Shown here piece after piece: positions 46,201 through 53,897 of a DNA stretch of 64,000 bases. The notes under the pieces were generated by a model. That model saw only the letters and a program-made list of their open reading frames with translations, was not told the origin of the DNA and made no database searches. Origin of the DNA: Paracoccus aeridis (GTDB lineage Bacteria > Pseudomonadota > Alphaproteobacteria > Rhodobacterales > Rhodobacteraceae); the NCBI RefSeq assembly GCF_004923205.2, contig NZ_SELD02000001.1:124001-188000 (forward strand), read 5' to 3'. The translations under genes and the position numbers were made by a program. The first letter of the stretch is position 1; each line of letters starts with the position of its first letter.

Positions 46201-46845
46201 CTAGTCGCGCAGTTCCTGCCGGTCCACGCCCCACATCACGTCCTTGGTGATCCAGCCCTTCTCGCCGCCGCCCGACACGCGGCACCAGTCGGGATTGCAT
46301 TCGTGGACGCGGACGATGGCCCCCGCCTCGGCCCGCGCGACCACGGCGGCGTTGGTGTCGGGGCGGGCGCGCAGGTCCACCATGTCCGACGTGATGACCG
46401 CGGTGCGGACCCCCGACAGCAGCGAGTAATGCACCCAGCCGCCCGCGCCGTCGCGGTCCTCGACGCGGCGCCAGTGGCCGAACTCGGCCACCACCCGCAG
46501 CGGCATGCCGGCATGGCGGAACACCCAGTCGATCCGATGCGAAAGGCTGGGACCGCGCCGGGCATTCCCCTCGTTCCCCTTCAGCGACACGTAGCGCGGC
46601 AGCGGCAGGTTCGTGACCGGCCCGCGGTTCGGATCGCGCTGTTCGTTCTGGTTGCGGCTGATGAGCGAATCCGCGGTCACCTCGCCCGGGTCGATCTGGA
46701 TCGCCGGCTCCCCCGCCGCCTCGCCGGGCGCGGTGCCGTCCGCGCCGACGCCTTGGGCCAGCCCGGGCAGCGGCGCGATCGTGGACGCCAGCAACAGCGC
46801 CCCCGCGAACGTGGATGCGGCCAGCATGGATTTACCGATGTTCAT
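46201..46845 (-). CDS. SH3-domain family exported protein
   Basis: This 214-residue protein has a signal peptide (about residues 1-30, cleavage near GLAQG) and a C-terminal bacterial SH3-like region. It contains the repeated pattern GLPLRV/GHWRRVEDRDGAGGWVHYSLLSG and then SDMVDLRARPDTNAAVVARAEAGAIVRVHEC, ending in GEKGWITKDVMWGV. Such domains bind peptidoglycan or peptides. Two cysteines (HECNPDWC) may form a disulfide. It is divergent from the hydroxyacid dehydrogenase, a pairing common in Rhodobacterales by my recollection. Confidence 0.82.
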   Translation of the reverse strand: MNIGKSMLAASTFAGALLLASTIAPLPGLAQGVGADGTAPGEAAGEPAIQIDPGEVTADSLISRNQNEQRDPNRGPVTNLPLPRYVSLKGNEGNARRGPSLSHRIDWVFRHAGMPLRVVAEFGHWRRVEDRDGAGGWVHYSLLSGVRTAVITSDMVDLRARPDTNAAVVARAEAGAIVRVHECNPDWCRVSGGGEKGWITKDVMWGVDRQELRD

Positions 46846-46984
46846 GTCGTGCCCTCAGCGCCGCGGAACGGCGGCCTGCCCTGTCATGCCCCATGTCGCG
46901 GCGCGATGCCGCGGCCGGGACTTGTGTCCGTCCCGTGCAGCCGGCACTTTGCCAAAGCCGGCCCTGCATTGGAAGAGAGCACCC

Positions 46985-47986
46985 ATGGACCGAAGCTCAC
47001 CCTTGCGTCAGCGTGTCCGGGTCGCGGTCACGCGCCGGCTTCCGAACTCGGTCGAAACCCGCATGGCCGAGCTGTTCGACGCCCGCCTGCGGAAGGTGGA
47101 CACGCCGATGACGCGCGAGGAACTGGCCGCCGCGATGGCCGACAGCGACGTGCTGGTCCCGACGGTGACCGACAGGATCGACGCGACCCTGCTGGGGCAG
47201 GCTGGCGCCGGCCTGAAGCTGATCGCGAATTACGGCGCGGGCGTGGACCACATCGACGTGGACGCGGCATGGTCGCGGGGCATCCAGGTCTCGAACACGC
47301 CGGGGGTCGTCACGGACGACACTGCCGACATGGCGATGGCGCTGATCCTCGCCGTGACCCGCCGCATCCCCGAGGGGCTGGCCGAGATGCAGGCGGGCCG
47401 CTGGCAGGGCTGGGCGCCCACCGCCTACCTGGGCCGCCGCATCGCGGGGGCGCGGCTGGGGATCCTCGGCATGGGCCGGATCGGTCAGGCGGTGGCGCGG
47501 CGCGCGACCGCGTTCGGGATGCAGGTCCACTACCACAACCGGCGCCGGCTGCGGGCCGAGACCGAGGCCGCGCTCGGCGTGACCTGGTGGGAAAGCCTCG
47601 ACCAGATGCTCGCGCGGATGGATATCGTGTCGGTCAACGTGCCGCACACGCCCAGCACGTTCCACCTGCTCAACGCGCGCCGGCTGAGGCTGATGAAGCC
47701 CTCGGCGGTGATCGTGAACACCTCGCGCGGCGAGGTGATCGACGAGAACGCCCTGACGCGGATGCTGCGCGCGGGCGAGATCGCGGGCGCGGGCCTCGAC
47801 GTGTTCGAGCACGGTCACGACATCAATCCGCGCCTGCGCGAACTTCCGAACGTCGTCCTGCTGCCGCACATGGGCAGCGCCACGGTCGAGGGCCGGGCCG
47901 AGATGGGCGAAAAGGTGCTGCTGAACATCAGGACCTTCGCCGACGGCCACCGCCCCCCGGACCTGGTGCTGCCGGGGATGGCGTAG
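46985..47986 (+). CDS. D-2-hydroxyacid dehydrogenase (glyoxylate/hydroxypyruvate reductase type)
   Basis: This 333-residue NAD(P)-dependent enzyme has the Rossmann motif LGILGMGRIGQAVARR near residue 157 and the catalytic triad positions: Arg in VNTSRGEVIDE, Glu in GLDVFEHG and His in LPHMGSATVEGR. The N-terminal NYGAGVDHIDVDAAWSRGI is typical of glyoxylate/hydroxypyruvate reductases. Exact substrate is not visible. ATG 46985 lies 6 nt after GAGAG; longer in-frame readings overlap the SH3 promoter region. A dispersed hairpin element follows about 50 bp downstream. Confidence 0.9.
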   Translation: MDRSSPLRQRVRVAVTRRLPNSVETRMAELFDARLRKVDTPMTREELAAAMADSDVLVPTVTDRIDATLLGQAGAGLKLIANYGAGVDHIDVDAAWSRGIQVSNTPGVVTDDTADMAMALILAVTRRIPEGLAEMQAGRWQGWAPTAYLGRRIAGARLGILGMGRIGQAVARRATAFGMQVHYHNRRRLRAETEAALGVTWWESLDQMLARMDIVSVNVPHTPSTFHLLNARRLRLMKPSAVIVNTSRGEVIDENALTRMLRAGEIAGAGLDVFEHGHDINPRLRELPNVVLLPHMGSATVEGRAEMGEKVLLNIRTFADGHRPPDLVLPGMA

Positions 47987-48034
47987 TTCCACGATCCCGA
48001 ACCGCTGGCGACCACGATCCATGCAAGCTGCGCG

Positions 48035-48131
48035 CATGCTGGAGGAGACGGGCCACGAGCCCGTTTCCGTGCGGTCCATCGAAGCCGGCACTCCGGAGGG
48101 ACGCGCCCGCCAGGGGGCGGGCGGACCGGGG
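48035..48131 (+). repeat. Dispersed intergenic hairpin element, copy B
   Basis: This copy matches copy A (32765-32909): CATGCTG, a hairpin around GACGGGC-CACGA-GCCCGTT (48047-48065), CGTGCGG, ACTCCGGAG and the end GCGGACCGGGG. One arm base changed from A to G, which still pairs as G-U, so the stem is kept. The sequence can be read from ATG 48036 as a 40-codon frame starting MLEETGHEPVSVR and ending at TAA 48158. It lies between the dehydrogenase and the convergent tRNA gene. Confidence 0.8.
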
Positions 48132-48169
48132 AGACGTTGCAAGGATCTCACCGGGTAAATCACGAACAC

Positions 48170-48199
48170 AAAAGGCCGGCCCCGCAGGACCGGCCTTTT
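48170..48199. terminator. Bidirectional terminator between tRNA-Gly and the dehydrogenase
   Basis: A 10-bp stem (AAAAGGCCGG, 48170-48179, with CCGGCCTTTT, 48190-48199) gives T runs on both strands. It starts 7 nt after the 3' end of the minus-strand tRNA-Gly and can also stop plus-strand transcription. Confidence 0.88.
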
Positions 48200-48205
48200 T
48201 GAAAT

Positions 48206-48280
48206 TGGAGCGGGCGATGAGATTCGAACTCACGACCCTAACCTTGGCAAGGTTATGCTCTACCCCTGAGCTACGCCCGC
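48206..48280 (-). tRNA. tRNA-Gly (anticodon GCC)
   Basis: The minus strand reads a full cloverleaf of 75 nt: acceptor GCGGGCG pairing with CGCCCGC, D arm GCTC-AGGGGTA-GAGC, anticodon stem AACCT/AGGTT with loop TGCCA giving anticodon GCC, T arm with GTTCGAATC, discriminator T and an encoded CCA. It reads GGC and GGT glycine codons, the former very common here. A terminator follows directly. No other tRNA is nearby. Confidence 0.97.
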
Positions 48281-48415
48281 GCTCCGTCCCGGTGGACGCT
48301 GCCGCCGGTGACGGGTGATTTAGGGAAAGCCGCCGGGGGGTGCAAGCAGAAAAATCGCTTCCTTGACCTGATATGTCGGGGCGTCAATCTGCGCCCGACT
48401 GTGAAAGGACGCGGA

Positions 48416-49039
48416 ATGACCCCCACCGACCGACTCGAGGGCTTCGTCCGCGCGGGCCTTGCCGCAGGGCGCGCACCCGGCGAGCTCGGCCGCGACCTGG
48501 CCCGGGCGGGCTGGAGCGATCGCGAGATCGCCGCCGCGCTCGGCGCTTGGACGCCTGCCGCGCCGGGCCTGCCGCCGGTGCCGCGGCCGCGGCCCTATGT
48601 CTCGGCGGGCGAGGCGGTGATCTACGGCCTCATGTTCCTGCTGCTGGCGACGATCTGCTGGCACGTCACGACGCTGGGCTTCGACGTGCTCGACCGGCTG
48701 CTGCCCGACTACGGCGACGTCTACGACCCGCCGCGCTCAGGCCTGCGCTGGTCCGTCGCCGTGCTGGTGATCTCGGTGCCGCTGTTCTTCTGGCTGAACG
48801 CGCGGGTGGCCAGGACGACGCGCGGCGATCCCGGCAGGCGGCGCTCGCTGGTGCGCAAGTGGCTCGCCGCGGTCACGATGCTTCTTGCCGCGGTGGCGCT
48901 TCTCTCGGACGCGGTGGCGGTGATCTACGCCTTTCTCAACGGCGACCTGACCGCGCGCTTCCTGGGAAAGGCGGCGCTGGTCGCGCTGATCGGCGGCCTC
49001 GCGCTGGCCTACTACAAGGAAGAAATCGATGCCGCATGA
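48416..49039 (+). CDS. DUF5671-type membrane protein of unknown function
   Basis: This 207-residue protein has an N-terminal cytoplasmic helix region (RLEGFVRAGLAAGRAPGEL, then AGWSDREIAAALGAW, similar to short helical bundles) and four membrane helices from about residue 60: VIYGLMFLLLATICWH, LRWSVAVLVISVPLFFWLNA, WLAAVTMLLAAVALLSDAVAVIY and LVALIGGLALAYY. This layout matches DUF5671. ATG 48416 follows AAAGGACGCGGA. It overlaps the next gene by 11 nt, and the two likely act together. Confidence 0.75.
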   Translation: MTPTDRLEGFVRAGLAAGRAPGELGRDLARAGWSDREIAAALGAWTPAAPGLPPVPRPRPYVSAGEAVIYGLMFLLLATICWHVTTLGFDVLDRLLPDYGDVYDPPRSGLRWSVAVLVISVPLFFWLNARVARTTRGDPGRRRSLVRKWLAAVTMLLAAVALLSDAVAVIYAFLNGDLTARFLGKAALVALIGGLALAYYKEEIDAA

Positions 49040-49460
49040 TCGACCCGTGCAGCGCATGGCGGTCCGGGGCATCGGCGCCGTGGCGGCCGTGGCGGTGGCC
49101 GCGGGCCTCGTCCTGTCCGGCGGCCCCGCGCGCGGCCGGATGGAGCGGCGCGACGAGGCCCGGCGCGAGGATCTTTCCCGCATTTCGCAGCTGATCGCGT
49201 GCCGGGCGGGGACTTCGGGCCGCCTGCCACCCCACCTTTCGCCAAGCGAGACCTGCCCCGGCCCCGTGCGCGAGGCGGACCCGTTCACCGGCGAACGCTA
49301 CCGGGTGGAGCCGCTTGCGAACGGAAGCTACCGCCTGTGCGCGGGGTTCGAGCTTCCGCCCCCGGCGGTGCGGGACTGGCCCGATCGCGACGGCGACTGC
49401 CTCGTGTTCGACCTTCCCGGCCCGAGCCCGGTCCAGGTCGTCCCGTCGCCCGCCGGCTAG
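49029..49460 (+). CDS. Small membrane-anchored protein of unknown function
   Basis: This 143-residue protein has an N-terminal hydrophobic segment (GIGAVAAVAVAAGLVLSGG, about residues 14-32) and a likely periplasmic part with four cysteines (Cys58, Cys76, Cys103, Cys123) that could form disulfides. The pieces DPFTGERYRVEPLANGSYRLCAGF and WPDRDGDCLVFDLPG look conserved. It overlaps the DUF5671 gene by 11 nt and shares its stop palindrome CTAG with the convergent tadA. I do not recognise its function. Confidence 0.7.
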   Translation: MPHDRPVQRMAVRGIGAVAAVAVAAGLVLSGGPARGRMERRDEARREDLSRISQLIACRAGTSGRLPPHLSPSETCPGPVREADPFTGERYRVEPLANGSYRLCAGFELPPPAVRDWPDRDGDCLVFDLPGPSPVQVVPSPAG

Positions 49461-49909
49461 TCGCGCCGTTCGGCGAAGAACGCCCGCAGCAGCGCCTGCG
49501 AATCCCGGCCTGAAAACCCGTCATAGACCGCCGGCCTGTGGTGGCATTGCGGGTGATCGAAGACGCGCGCGCCATGCGCGACGCCCCCCATCCGCGGGTC
49601 GGACGCGCCATAATAAAGCGTCGCGATCCGCGCGGCCGAAATCGCCGCCGCGCACATCGGGCAGGGCTCGAGCGTCACCCACAGGACGTGGCCGGGCAGG
49701 CGCTCGGATCCGGCGGCGGCGCAGGCCTGCCGGATCACGAGGATCTCGGCGTGCGCGGTGGGATCGGACAGCTCGCGCGTGCGGTTGCCCGCGGCTGCGA
49801 CCACCCGGCCGGCTGGATCGCAGAGGACCGCCCCCACGGGAACCTCGCCGCGGCGGGCGGCGGCCCGCGCCTCGTCCAGCGCCTGCGGCATGTGGCTGAT
49901 GAATGTCAT
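49457..49909 (-). CDS. tadA: tRNA-specific adenosine deaminase TadA
   Basis: This 150-residue zinc deaminase converts wobble adenosine 34 to inosine in tRNA-Arg(ACG). The catalytic motifs are visible: His53-Ala-Glu55 (THAEIL region, HAEI) and Pro-Cys83-Pro-Met-Cys86 (EPCPMC). The later [19 protein letters not shown] is TadA-like rather than cytidine deaminase. ATG 49909 gives [15 protein letters not shown]. Its stop codon shares CTAG with the convergent gene upstream. Confidence 0.95.
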   Translation of the reverse strand: MTFISHMPQALDEARAAARRGEVPVGAVLCDPAGRVVAAAGNRTRELSDPTAHAEILVIRQACAAAGSERLPGHVLWVTLEPCPMCAAAISAARIATLYYGASDPRMGGVAHGARVFDHPQCHHRPAVYDGFSGRDSQALLRAFFAERRD

Positions 49910-50018
49910 GGTCCGGTCGTGCCCTGCGGCGCGCACGGGATCAAGAACCGCTTTCGCCGCTGGCGCGTTCGGGATAACACCGCCGTTTGCCATCGCAGCG
50001 ATGCGCCAGGAGATCGCC

Positions 50019-52121
50019 ATGACCGACGAGAACGAGACCCCCGAGGACCTGCCGCAGGACCAGTCGCCGACCGGAGAGGCCGGGCAGGACGAGGCCGCCG
50101 AGCCGCTCGGGCAGGACGAGGACTACGCGGAAATCTACGCCGACGAGGACGACGGTGTGGATGAGGGCGAGGACGCGGGCGAGGACGCGGGCGAGGATGA
50201 GGACGGCGGGGCCGGGGACGATGCCGCGGCCCCCGCCGCCGCCGCCGCCGCGCCGAAATCCTCGGGCGGCGAGCGCATCGCCAAGGTCATGGCCCGCGCG
50301 GGCATCGCCAGCCGGCGCGAGGCGGAGCGGATGATCGTCGAGGGCCGGGTCAGGGTGAACGGCGAGGCGATATCCAGCCCCGCGCTCGACATCCTGCCGA
50401 CCGACAAGGTCGTCATCGACGGCAAGCCGATGGACGCGCCGCAGGAAACGCGGATGTGGCTCTACTACAAGCCGGTCGGGCTCGTGACTTCGGAAAGCGA
50501 CGAGAAGGGGCGACAGACGGTCTTTGACGCGCTGCCGCGGGACATGCCGCGGGTTATGTCCGTGGGCCGGCTCGACATCACGTCCGAAGGCCTGCTGCTG
50601 CTGACCAACGACGGCGAGCTGAAGCGGCGGCTGGAGCTTCCGGCGACCGGCTGGCTGCGCCGCTACCGCGTCCGCGTGAACGGCAACCCGTCCGAGCTGA
50701 CCTTCGACCCGCTGCGGCGCGGCGCGGTGATCGACGGCGAGGAGTTTCAGCCGATGGAGATCAAGCTGGACAGCCAGAAGGGCGCGAACGCCTGGCTCAC
50801 CGTCGGCATCCGCGAGGGTCGCAACCGCGAGATCCGGCGCGCGATGGCCCATGTGGGGCTGCAGGTGAACCGGCTGATCCGCATCGCCTACGGCCCCTTC
50901 CGCCTCGTCGGGATGGAGGAGAACGAGGTGCGCGAGGTCAAGCGGCGGATCCTGAAGGATCAACTCGGCGGGCTTCTGACCGGCGACAGCGACGACGAAC
51001 CCCGCGCCGCCGCGCGCGGTCGCCGGGGCGACGATGACCGGGCGGCGCGACCGGCGAGGGGAGAGCGCCCGGACCGGGGCGACCGGCCCCCGCGCGGCGA
51101 TCGCCCTGAGCGAAGCGAGCGGTTCGACCGTGGCGAGCGTCCCGCCCGGTTCGACCGTGGCGACCGCCCGCCGCGCGGCGACCGCCCGGCTTTCGGCGAC
51201 CGGGCCGAGGGCCCCCGCAAGCCGCGCGCGCCCCGCGAGGAAGGTGCTGGCGGCTACGACCGCAGGCCGCGCGGCGAGGGTGCCGGGGGCCATGTGCCGA
51301 GGCCCCGCGTCGAGGGACCGGGCGGTGACCGCAAGCCGCGATCCGAAGGGGCGGGTGGCTTCGAGCGCAAGCCGCGGGGCGAAGGGGCTGGCGGTCATGA
51401 GCGCAGGCCGCCTGCCGAGGGCGCCGGCGGATACGGGCGTCGGCCTCGGGCCGAGGGCGCTGGCGGGTACGACAGGAAGCCGCGCGGGGAAGGCTACGAC
51501 CGCAAGCCCCGCGCCGAGGGTGCCGGTGGGTATGACCGCAAGCCGCGCAACGAGGGCACCGGCGGCTACGAGCGCCGGCCCCGTGCCGAGGGTGCTGGCG
51601 GGTACGACCGCAAGCCCCGTGCGGAGGGTGCCGGTGGGTACGACCGCAAGCCCCGTGCCGAGGGCGCGGGGGGCTACGAGCGCCGGCCCCATGCCGAGGG
51701 TGCCGGCGGATACGACCGCAAGCCGCGCCCGGTGGGCGAGCAGGGGGAGCAGGCCCGGAAGCCGCGCTGGAAATCGGGTGACGGCGGCGCGCGTCCGGCG
51801 GGCGGGCAGGGCAGGCCCGGCGCGGCAGGGCAGGCGCAGGGCGAGGGCCGGCCTGCTCGCGCCGGCGGTGGCGGTGAGCGCGGCAAGCCCGCGTTCGGTG
51901 GCCGGCCGTCCGGAGGGAAGCCGGGCGGCGACCGGACCGGCGGCAGGCCGTTTGGCGGGAACGCGGGTGGGGAAAGACCCAGCCCGGGAAAACCGCGCGG
52001 CGGAAAACCGGGCGGCAAGCCGTTCGGCAGCAAGCCCGGCGGGGGAAAGCCCGGCGGCGGCCGGCCCGCAGGGCGCGGTTCCAGGCCGGGTGGCCCCGCA
52101 GGCGGCGGCCGCGAACGCTGA
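50019..52121 (+). CDS. rluB: RluB-type 23S rRNA pseudouridine synthase with long repetitive tail
   Basis: This 700-residue protein has three parts. The N-terminal 85 residues are acidic ([14 protein letters not shown]) with an Ala run. The core (about 86-325) is an RluB/RsuA enzyme: S4 RNA-binding domain [20 protein letters not shown], catalytic Asp in [18 protein letters not shown], and [13 protein letters not shown]. RluB modifies 23S rRNA at U2605 in E. coli. The last 370 residues are Arg/Gly/Pro/Lys-rich: RGDRP repeats, fourteen [12 protein letters not shown] units (51240-51731), and a Gly-Lys-Pro end. E. coli RluB is about 291 residues, so the tail is exceptional. ATG 50019 follows CAGGAG; an ATG at 50001 lacks that spacing. 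Confidence 0.9.
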   Translation: MTDENETPEDLPQDQSPTGEAGQDEAAEPLGQDEDYAEIYADEDDGVDEGEDAGEDAGEDEDGGAGDDAAAPAAAAAAPKSSGGERIAKVMARAGIASRREAERMIVEGRVRVNGEAISSPALDILPTDKVVIDGKPMDAPQETRMWLYYKPVGLVTSESDEKGRQTVFDALPRDMPRVMSVGRLDITSEGLLLLTNDGELKRRLELPATGWLRRYRVRVNGNPSELTFDPLRRGAVIDGEEFQPMEIKLDSQKGANAWLTVGIREGRNREIRRAMAHVGLQVNRLIRIAYGPFRLVGMEENEVREVKRRILKDQLGGLLTGDSDDEPRAAARGRRGDDDRAARPARGERPDRGDRPPRGDRPERSERFDRGERPARFDRGDRPPRGDRPAFGDRAEGPRKPRAPREEGAGGYDRRPRGEGAGGHVPRPRVEGPGGDRKPRSEGAGGFERKPRGEGAGGHERRPPAEGAGGYGRRPRAEGAGGYDRKPRGEGYDRKPRAEGAGGYDRKPRNEGTGGYERRPRAEGAGGYDRKPRAEGAGGYDRKPRAEGAGGYERRPHAEGAGGYDRKPRPVGEQGEQARKPRWKSGDGGARPAGGQGRPGAAGQAQGEGRPARAGGGGERGKPAFGGRPSGGKPGGDRTGGRPFGGNAGGERPSPGKPRGGKPGGKPFGSKPGGGKPGGGRPAGRGSRPGGPAGGGRER
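51240..51731 (+). repeat. Fourteen tandem 36-bp (12-codon) repeats in rluB
   Basis: The units follow [12 protein letters not shown], with variants [21 protein letters not shown] and YERRPHA. Thirteen units are 11 or 12 residues and one is 9 (EGYDRKPRA). The reading frame is kept throughout, which indicates protein-level constraint. Long antisense and shifted open frames here are a side effect of the repeats. Confidence 0.93.
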
Positions 52122-52138
52122 GAGGCCGTTCGCGGCCG
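52106..52138 (+). terminator. Hairpin overlapping the rluB stop codon
   Basis: A perfect 12-bp inverted repeat (CGGCCGCGAACG, 52106-52117, with 52127-52138) has the rluB stop TGA (52119-52121) in its loop. No T run follows. It could end transcription between the convergent rluB and hemP or protect the mRNA end. Confidence 0.6.
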
Positions 52139-52186
52139 GCCCATGCATCAGCGGTCCCGCCGCAAGGCCGGACCCGCCTGCACGTC

Positions 52187-52360
52187 CTACTTGGTCAGGA
52201 TCAGCTTGCCCGCGCGGGTGATCCGCAGGTTGTAGAGCTGGTCCCCCAGCGCGATCAGCGCCTGGTTCCCGCCCGCGGTCAGCGAGGTGGCGTCGTGGAC
52301 CGGCACCTGCGGCAGCCGGACATGGGGAAGGCTGGGGAAGTCGGAGGGGCTGATATTCAT
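52187..52360 (-). CDS. hemP: Hemin uptake protein HemP
   Basis: This 57-residue protein ends in the HemP/HmuP signature: VPVHDATSLTAGGNQALIALG and then YNLRITRAGKLILTK. HemP is a small factor needed for expression or function of haem uptake receptors in several proteobacteria. ATG 52360 follows AAAGGACC. No haem receptor or hmu transport gene is in the window. The upstream region has a 10-bp palindrome at 52421-52430. It is too short for many gene callers and lies next to a long antisense frame of rluB. Confidence 0.88.
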   Translation of the reverse strand: MNISPSDFPSLPHVRLPQVPVHDATSLTAGGNQALIALGDQLYNLRITRAGKLILTK

Positions 52361-52774
52361 GGTTCCGGTCCTTTCGGGTGGCGTCCTTCTGGGCTCGTCT
52401 GAAATCTGACAAGAACACTCGGACATGTCCAGAGTATTTTTGTCGTCTTCTTCATGGATCCATGCTGGACAGGCGGGCCACCGGGGCAGGCACCCCCGGC
52501 CGTGTCCGAATCGACCGCGCAGGCCGCGCTGACGGGCCTGAGCTGACCTCCGCCGGCAGGGGCGGATCGGGGTAGGTGCAATTCGGCCACAGCCCGCGAA
52601 GGCCCTGATAATGGCTGGAACTTGAGCCTCTGGAAGGTGTTGGCGATTATGCAACAGTCGACTGGGGCGGCAATCTGAAGAATGCGTCTGCGCTTTCCAA
52701 GATCGGGTCTTTATGTAACTGTCGCAACGATGCTGTCGGGAACGGCAGCCTTCAAAAAAGTACGGAGCATGATC
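52361..52774. other. Divergent intergenic region hemP / small Asp-tailed gene
   Basis: This 414-bp gap is lower in G+C than the genes around it, as expected for promoters. It has a perfect palindrome GGACATGTCC at 52421-52430, about 61 bp before hemP, next to GTATTTTTGTC (a possible promoter element for hemP on the minus strand). On the other side, A/T-richer bases near 52705-52720 may be the promoter of the small secreted-protein gene. No further gene was found. Confidence 0.5.
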
Positions 52775-53005
52775 ATGACCAAATTCGCTACCTTCGCGCT
52801 GGCCCTCGGCCTGTCCGCCTCGACCGCTCTGGCTGGTGGCTACGTCGCCCCGGTCGTCGAAGTCGAGCCCGTCGTCGTCGACACCCAGCCGGCTCGCTCG
52901 AACGCTGGCCTGGTTGTCCCGGCGCTGCTGCTGCTGGGCGTCATCGCCGCTGTCGCTTCGGATGACGATGACGACGACGACGACACCACCGGCGACGACG
53001 AATAA
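52775..53005 (+). CDS. Small exported protein with one membrane helix and an Asp-rich tail
   Basis: This 76-residue protein has a signal peptide (about residues 1-20, ALAGG cleavage region), a short Val/Glu/Pro segment (APVVEVEPVVVDTQPA), one membrane helix (GLVVPALLLLGVIAAVAS, about 45-63), and the tail DDDDDDDDTTGDDE. Similar small proteins appear widely in Rhodobacterales by recollection, function unknown. ATG 52775 sits 7 nt after GGAG; ATG 52769 would be too close to it. A clean terminator follows. Confidence 0.75.
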   Translation: MTKFATFALALGLSASTALAGGYVAPVVEVEPVVVDTQPARSNAGLVVPALLLLGVIAAVASDDDDDDDDTTGDDE

Positions 53006-53027
53006 TCCCCGCGGGATTACAAAGATC

Positions 53028-53054
53028 GGGCCGGTCGAAAGACCGGCCCTTTTT
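53028..53054 (+). terminator. Intrinsic terminator after the Asp-tailed gene
   Basis: A perfect 9-bp stem GGGCCGGTC/GACCGGCCC encloses the tetraloop GAAA, followed by TTTTT (53050-53054). This is a textbook terminator 22 nt after the stop. Confidence 0.95.
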
Positions 53055-53139
53055 CATTTCAGCCATTGTTTTCTGAAATCTGCCCGTCCGGTAAAGTTAG
53101 GTAAATTCATTTCCGAATTGCCGGGGTAGGCAAACGAAA

Positions 53140-53157
53140 GGGCGCCCGAAGGCGCCC
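53140..53157 (-). terminator. Hairpin terminator of the yjbH-yjbF unit
   Basis: The arms GGGCGCC and GGCGCCC (53140-53146 and 53151-53157) enclose CGAA; on the minus strand the stem is followed by CTTTCGTTTG. It lies about 50 nt after the yjbF stop. Confidence 0.7.
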
Positions 53158-53210
53158 GTTCCCCGTTCCGCACGGGCAGCCCGGCGATCTCAGCCGGTCA
53201 GGACAGCCCG

Positions 53211-53897
53211 TCAGGGCCGCAGGGTCTGGATGGTCAGGTAGCCCAGCCCCGGCCCGCCCCACTGGCGAGACACGGTGATTGCGCCGCCGGACACCATGTA
53301 GTTGTTCTGGAACGACACGCCGTTGCCCTCGCAGCTTTCGACCATGACCCCGGCCTTCGGCCCCGGCCCGATCCGGCAGGTGAAGGGCAGCGGCCGTTCG
53401 CGCCCGTCGGCCGCGTAGTAGCGCAGGGTCCGCTGAGCCTGCCCCGACTGTCCCGCGCGGATCAGCGCGGCGGACCGCCCGGCTTCGGTCGCGGACATGT
53501 CGTGGCCCAGGCCGCGCGTGCCGACCAGCATGCCGCCCCGCAGGATCACCGCCTGTTCGTTCGGCGTCATGTAGGTCCGCATGCCGCCGTTCTGGCCGGT
53601 CATGGCCAGGACCTGCGTGGTGCCCAGGCCCTCCAGCCCGACGAGGATCAGCGGCCCCGGGTTCACCGACAGGGCCGTGGCGGCCATCTCGGCCGGGTCG
53701 CGCGGCGCCGCAGCTTCGGCGGGCTCGCCCCGCCGTGCCACGACCTGCGCGACGGTCTGCCGCGCCACGTTGAGCAGCGACGGATCGTCGCCGCGGGACG
53801 GGGCGTTGCCGCAGGCGGACAGCGCCAGCAGGGCCGCAAGCGCGGCGACCCCGCGTGCCGACTTCGCGTTCATCGCCCGGTTCATTGCTCGCCTCAT
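53211..53897 (-). CDS. yjbF: YjbF-family lipoprotein
   Basis: This 228-residue protein has a lipoprotein signal with lipobox LSAC (Cys near residue 29) and the YjbF/GfcB domain: ILVGLEGLGTTQVLAMTGQNGG, TYMTPNEQAVILRGGMLVGTRGLGHDM and FTCRIGPGP...CEGNGVSFQNNYMVSGG. YjbF proteins go with YjbH in extracellular polysaccharide (yjbEFGH, gfc) clusters. ATG 53897 overlaps the yjbH stop in ATGA; ATG 53885 or 53873 would also leave a good signal peptide. Confidence 0.85.
   Translation of the reverse strand: MRRAMNRAMNAKSARGVAALAALLALSACGNAPSRGDDPSLLNVARQTVAQVVARRGEPAEAAAPRDPAEMAATALSVNPGPLILVGLEGLGTTQVLAMTGQNGGMRTYMTPNEQAVILRGGMLVGTRGLGHDMSATEAGRSAALIRAGQSGQAQRTLRYYAADGRERPLPFTCRIGPGPKAGVMVESCEGNGVSFQNNYMVSGGAITVSRQWGGPGLGYLTIQTLRP

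Noticed and set aside
51034-52221. 395-residue plus-strand frame overlapping the rluB tail
   Set aside because: It is a frame-shifted reading of the same repeats with no ribosome site; the rluB frame has the enzyme core and clean repeat units.
49941-52418. 825-residue minus-strand open frame opposite rluB
   Set aside because: Its Ala/Leu/Pro-rich sequence mirrors the rluB repeats; the real minus-strand gene in its end region is the 57-codon hemP in another frame.
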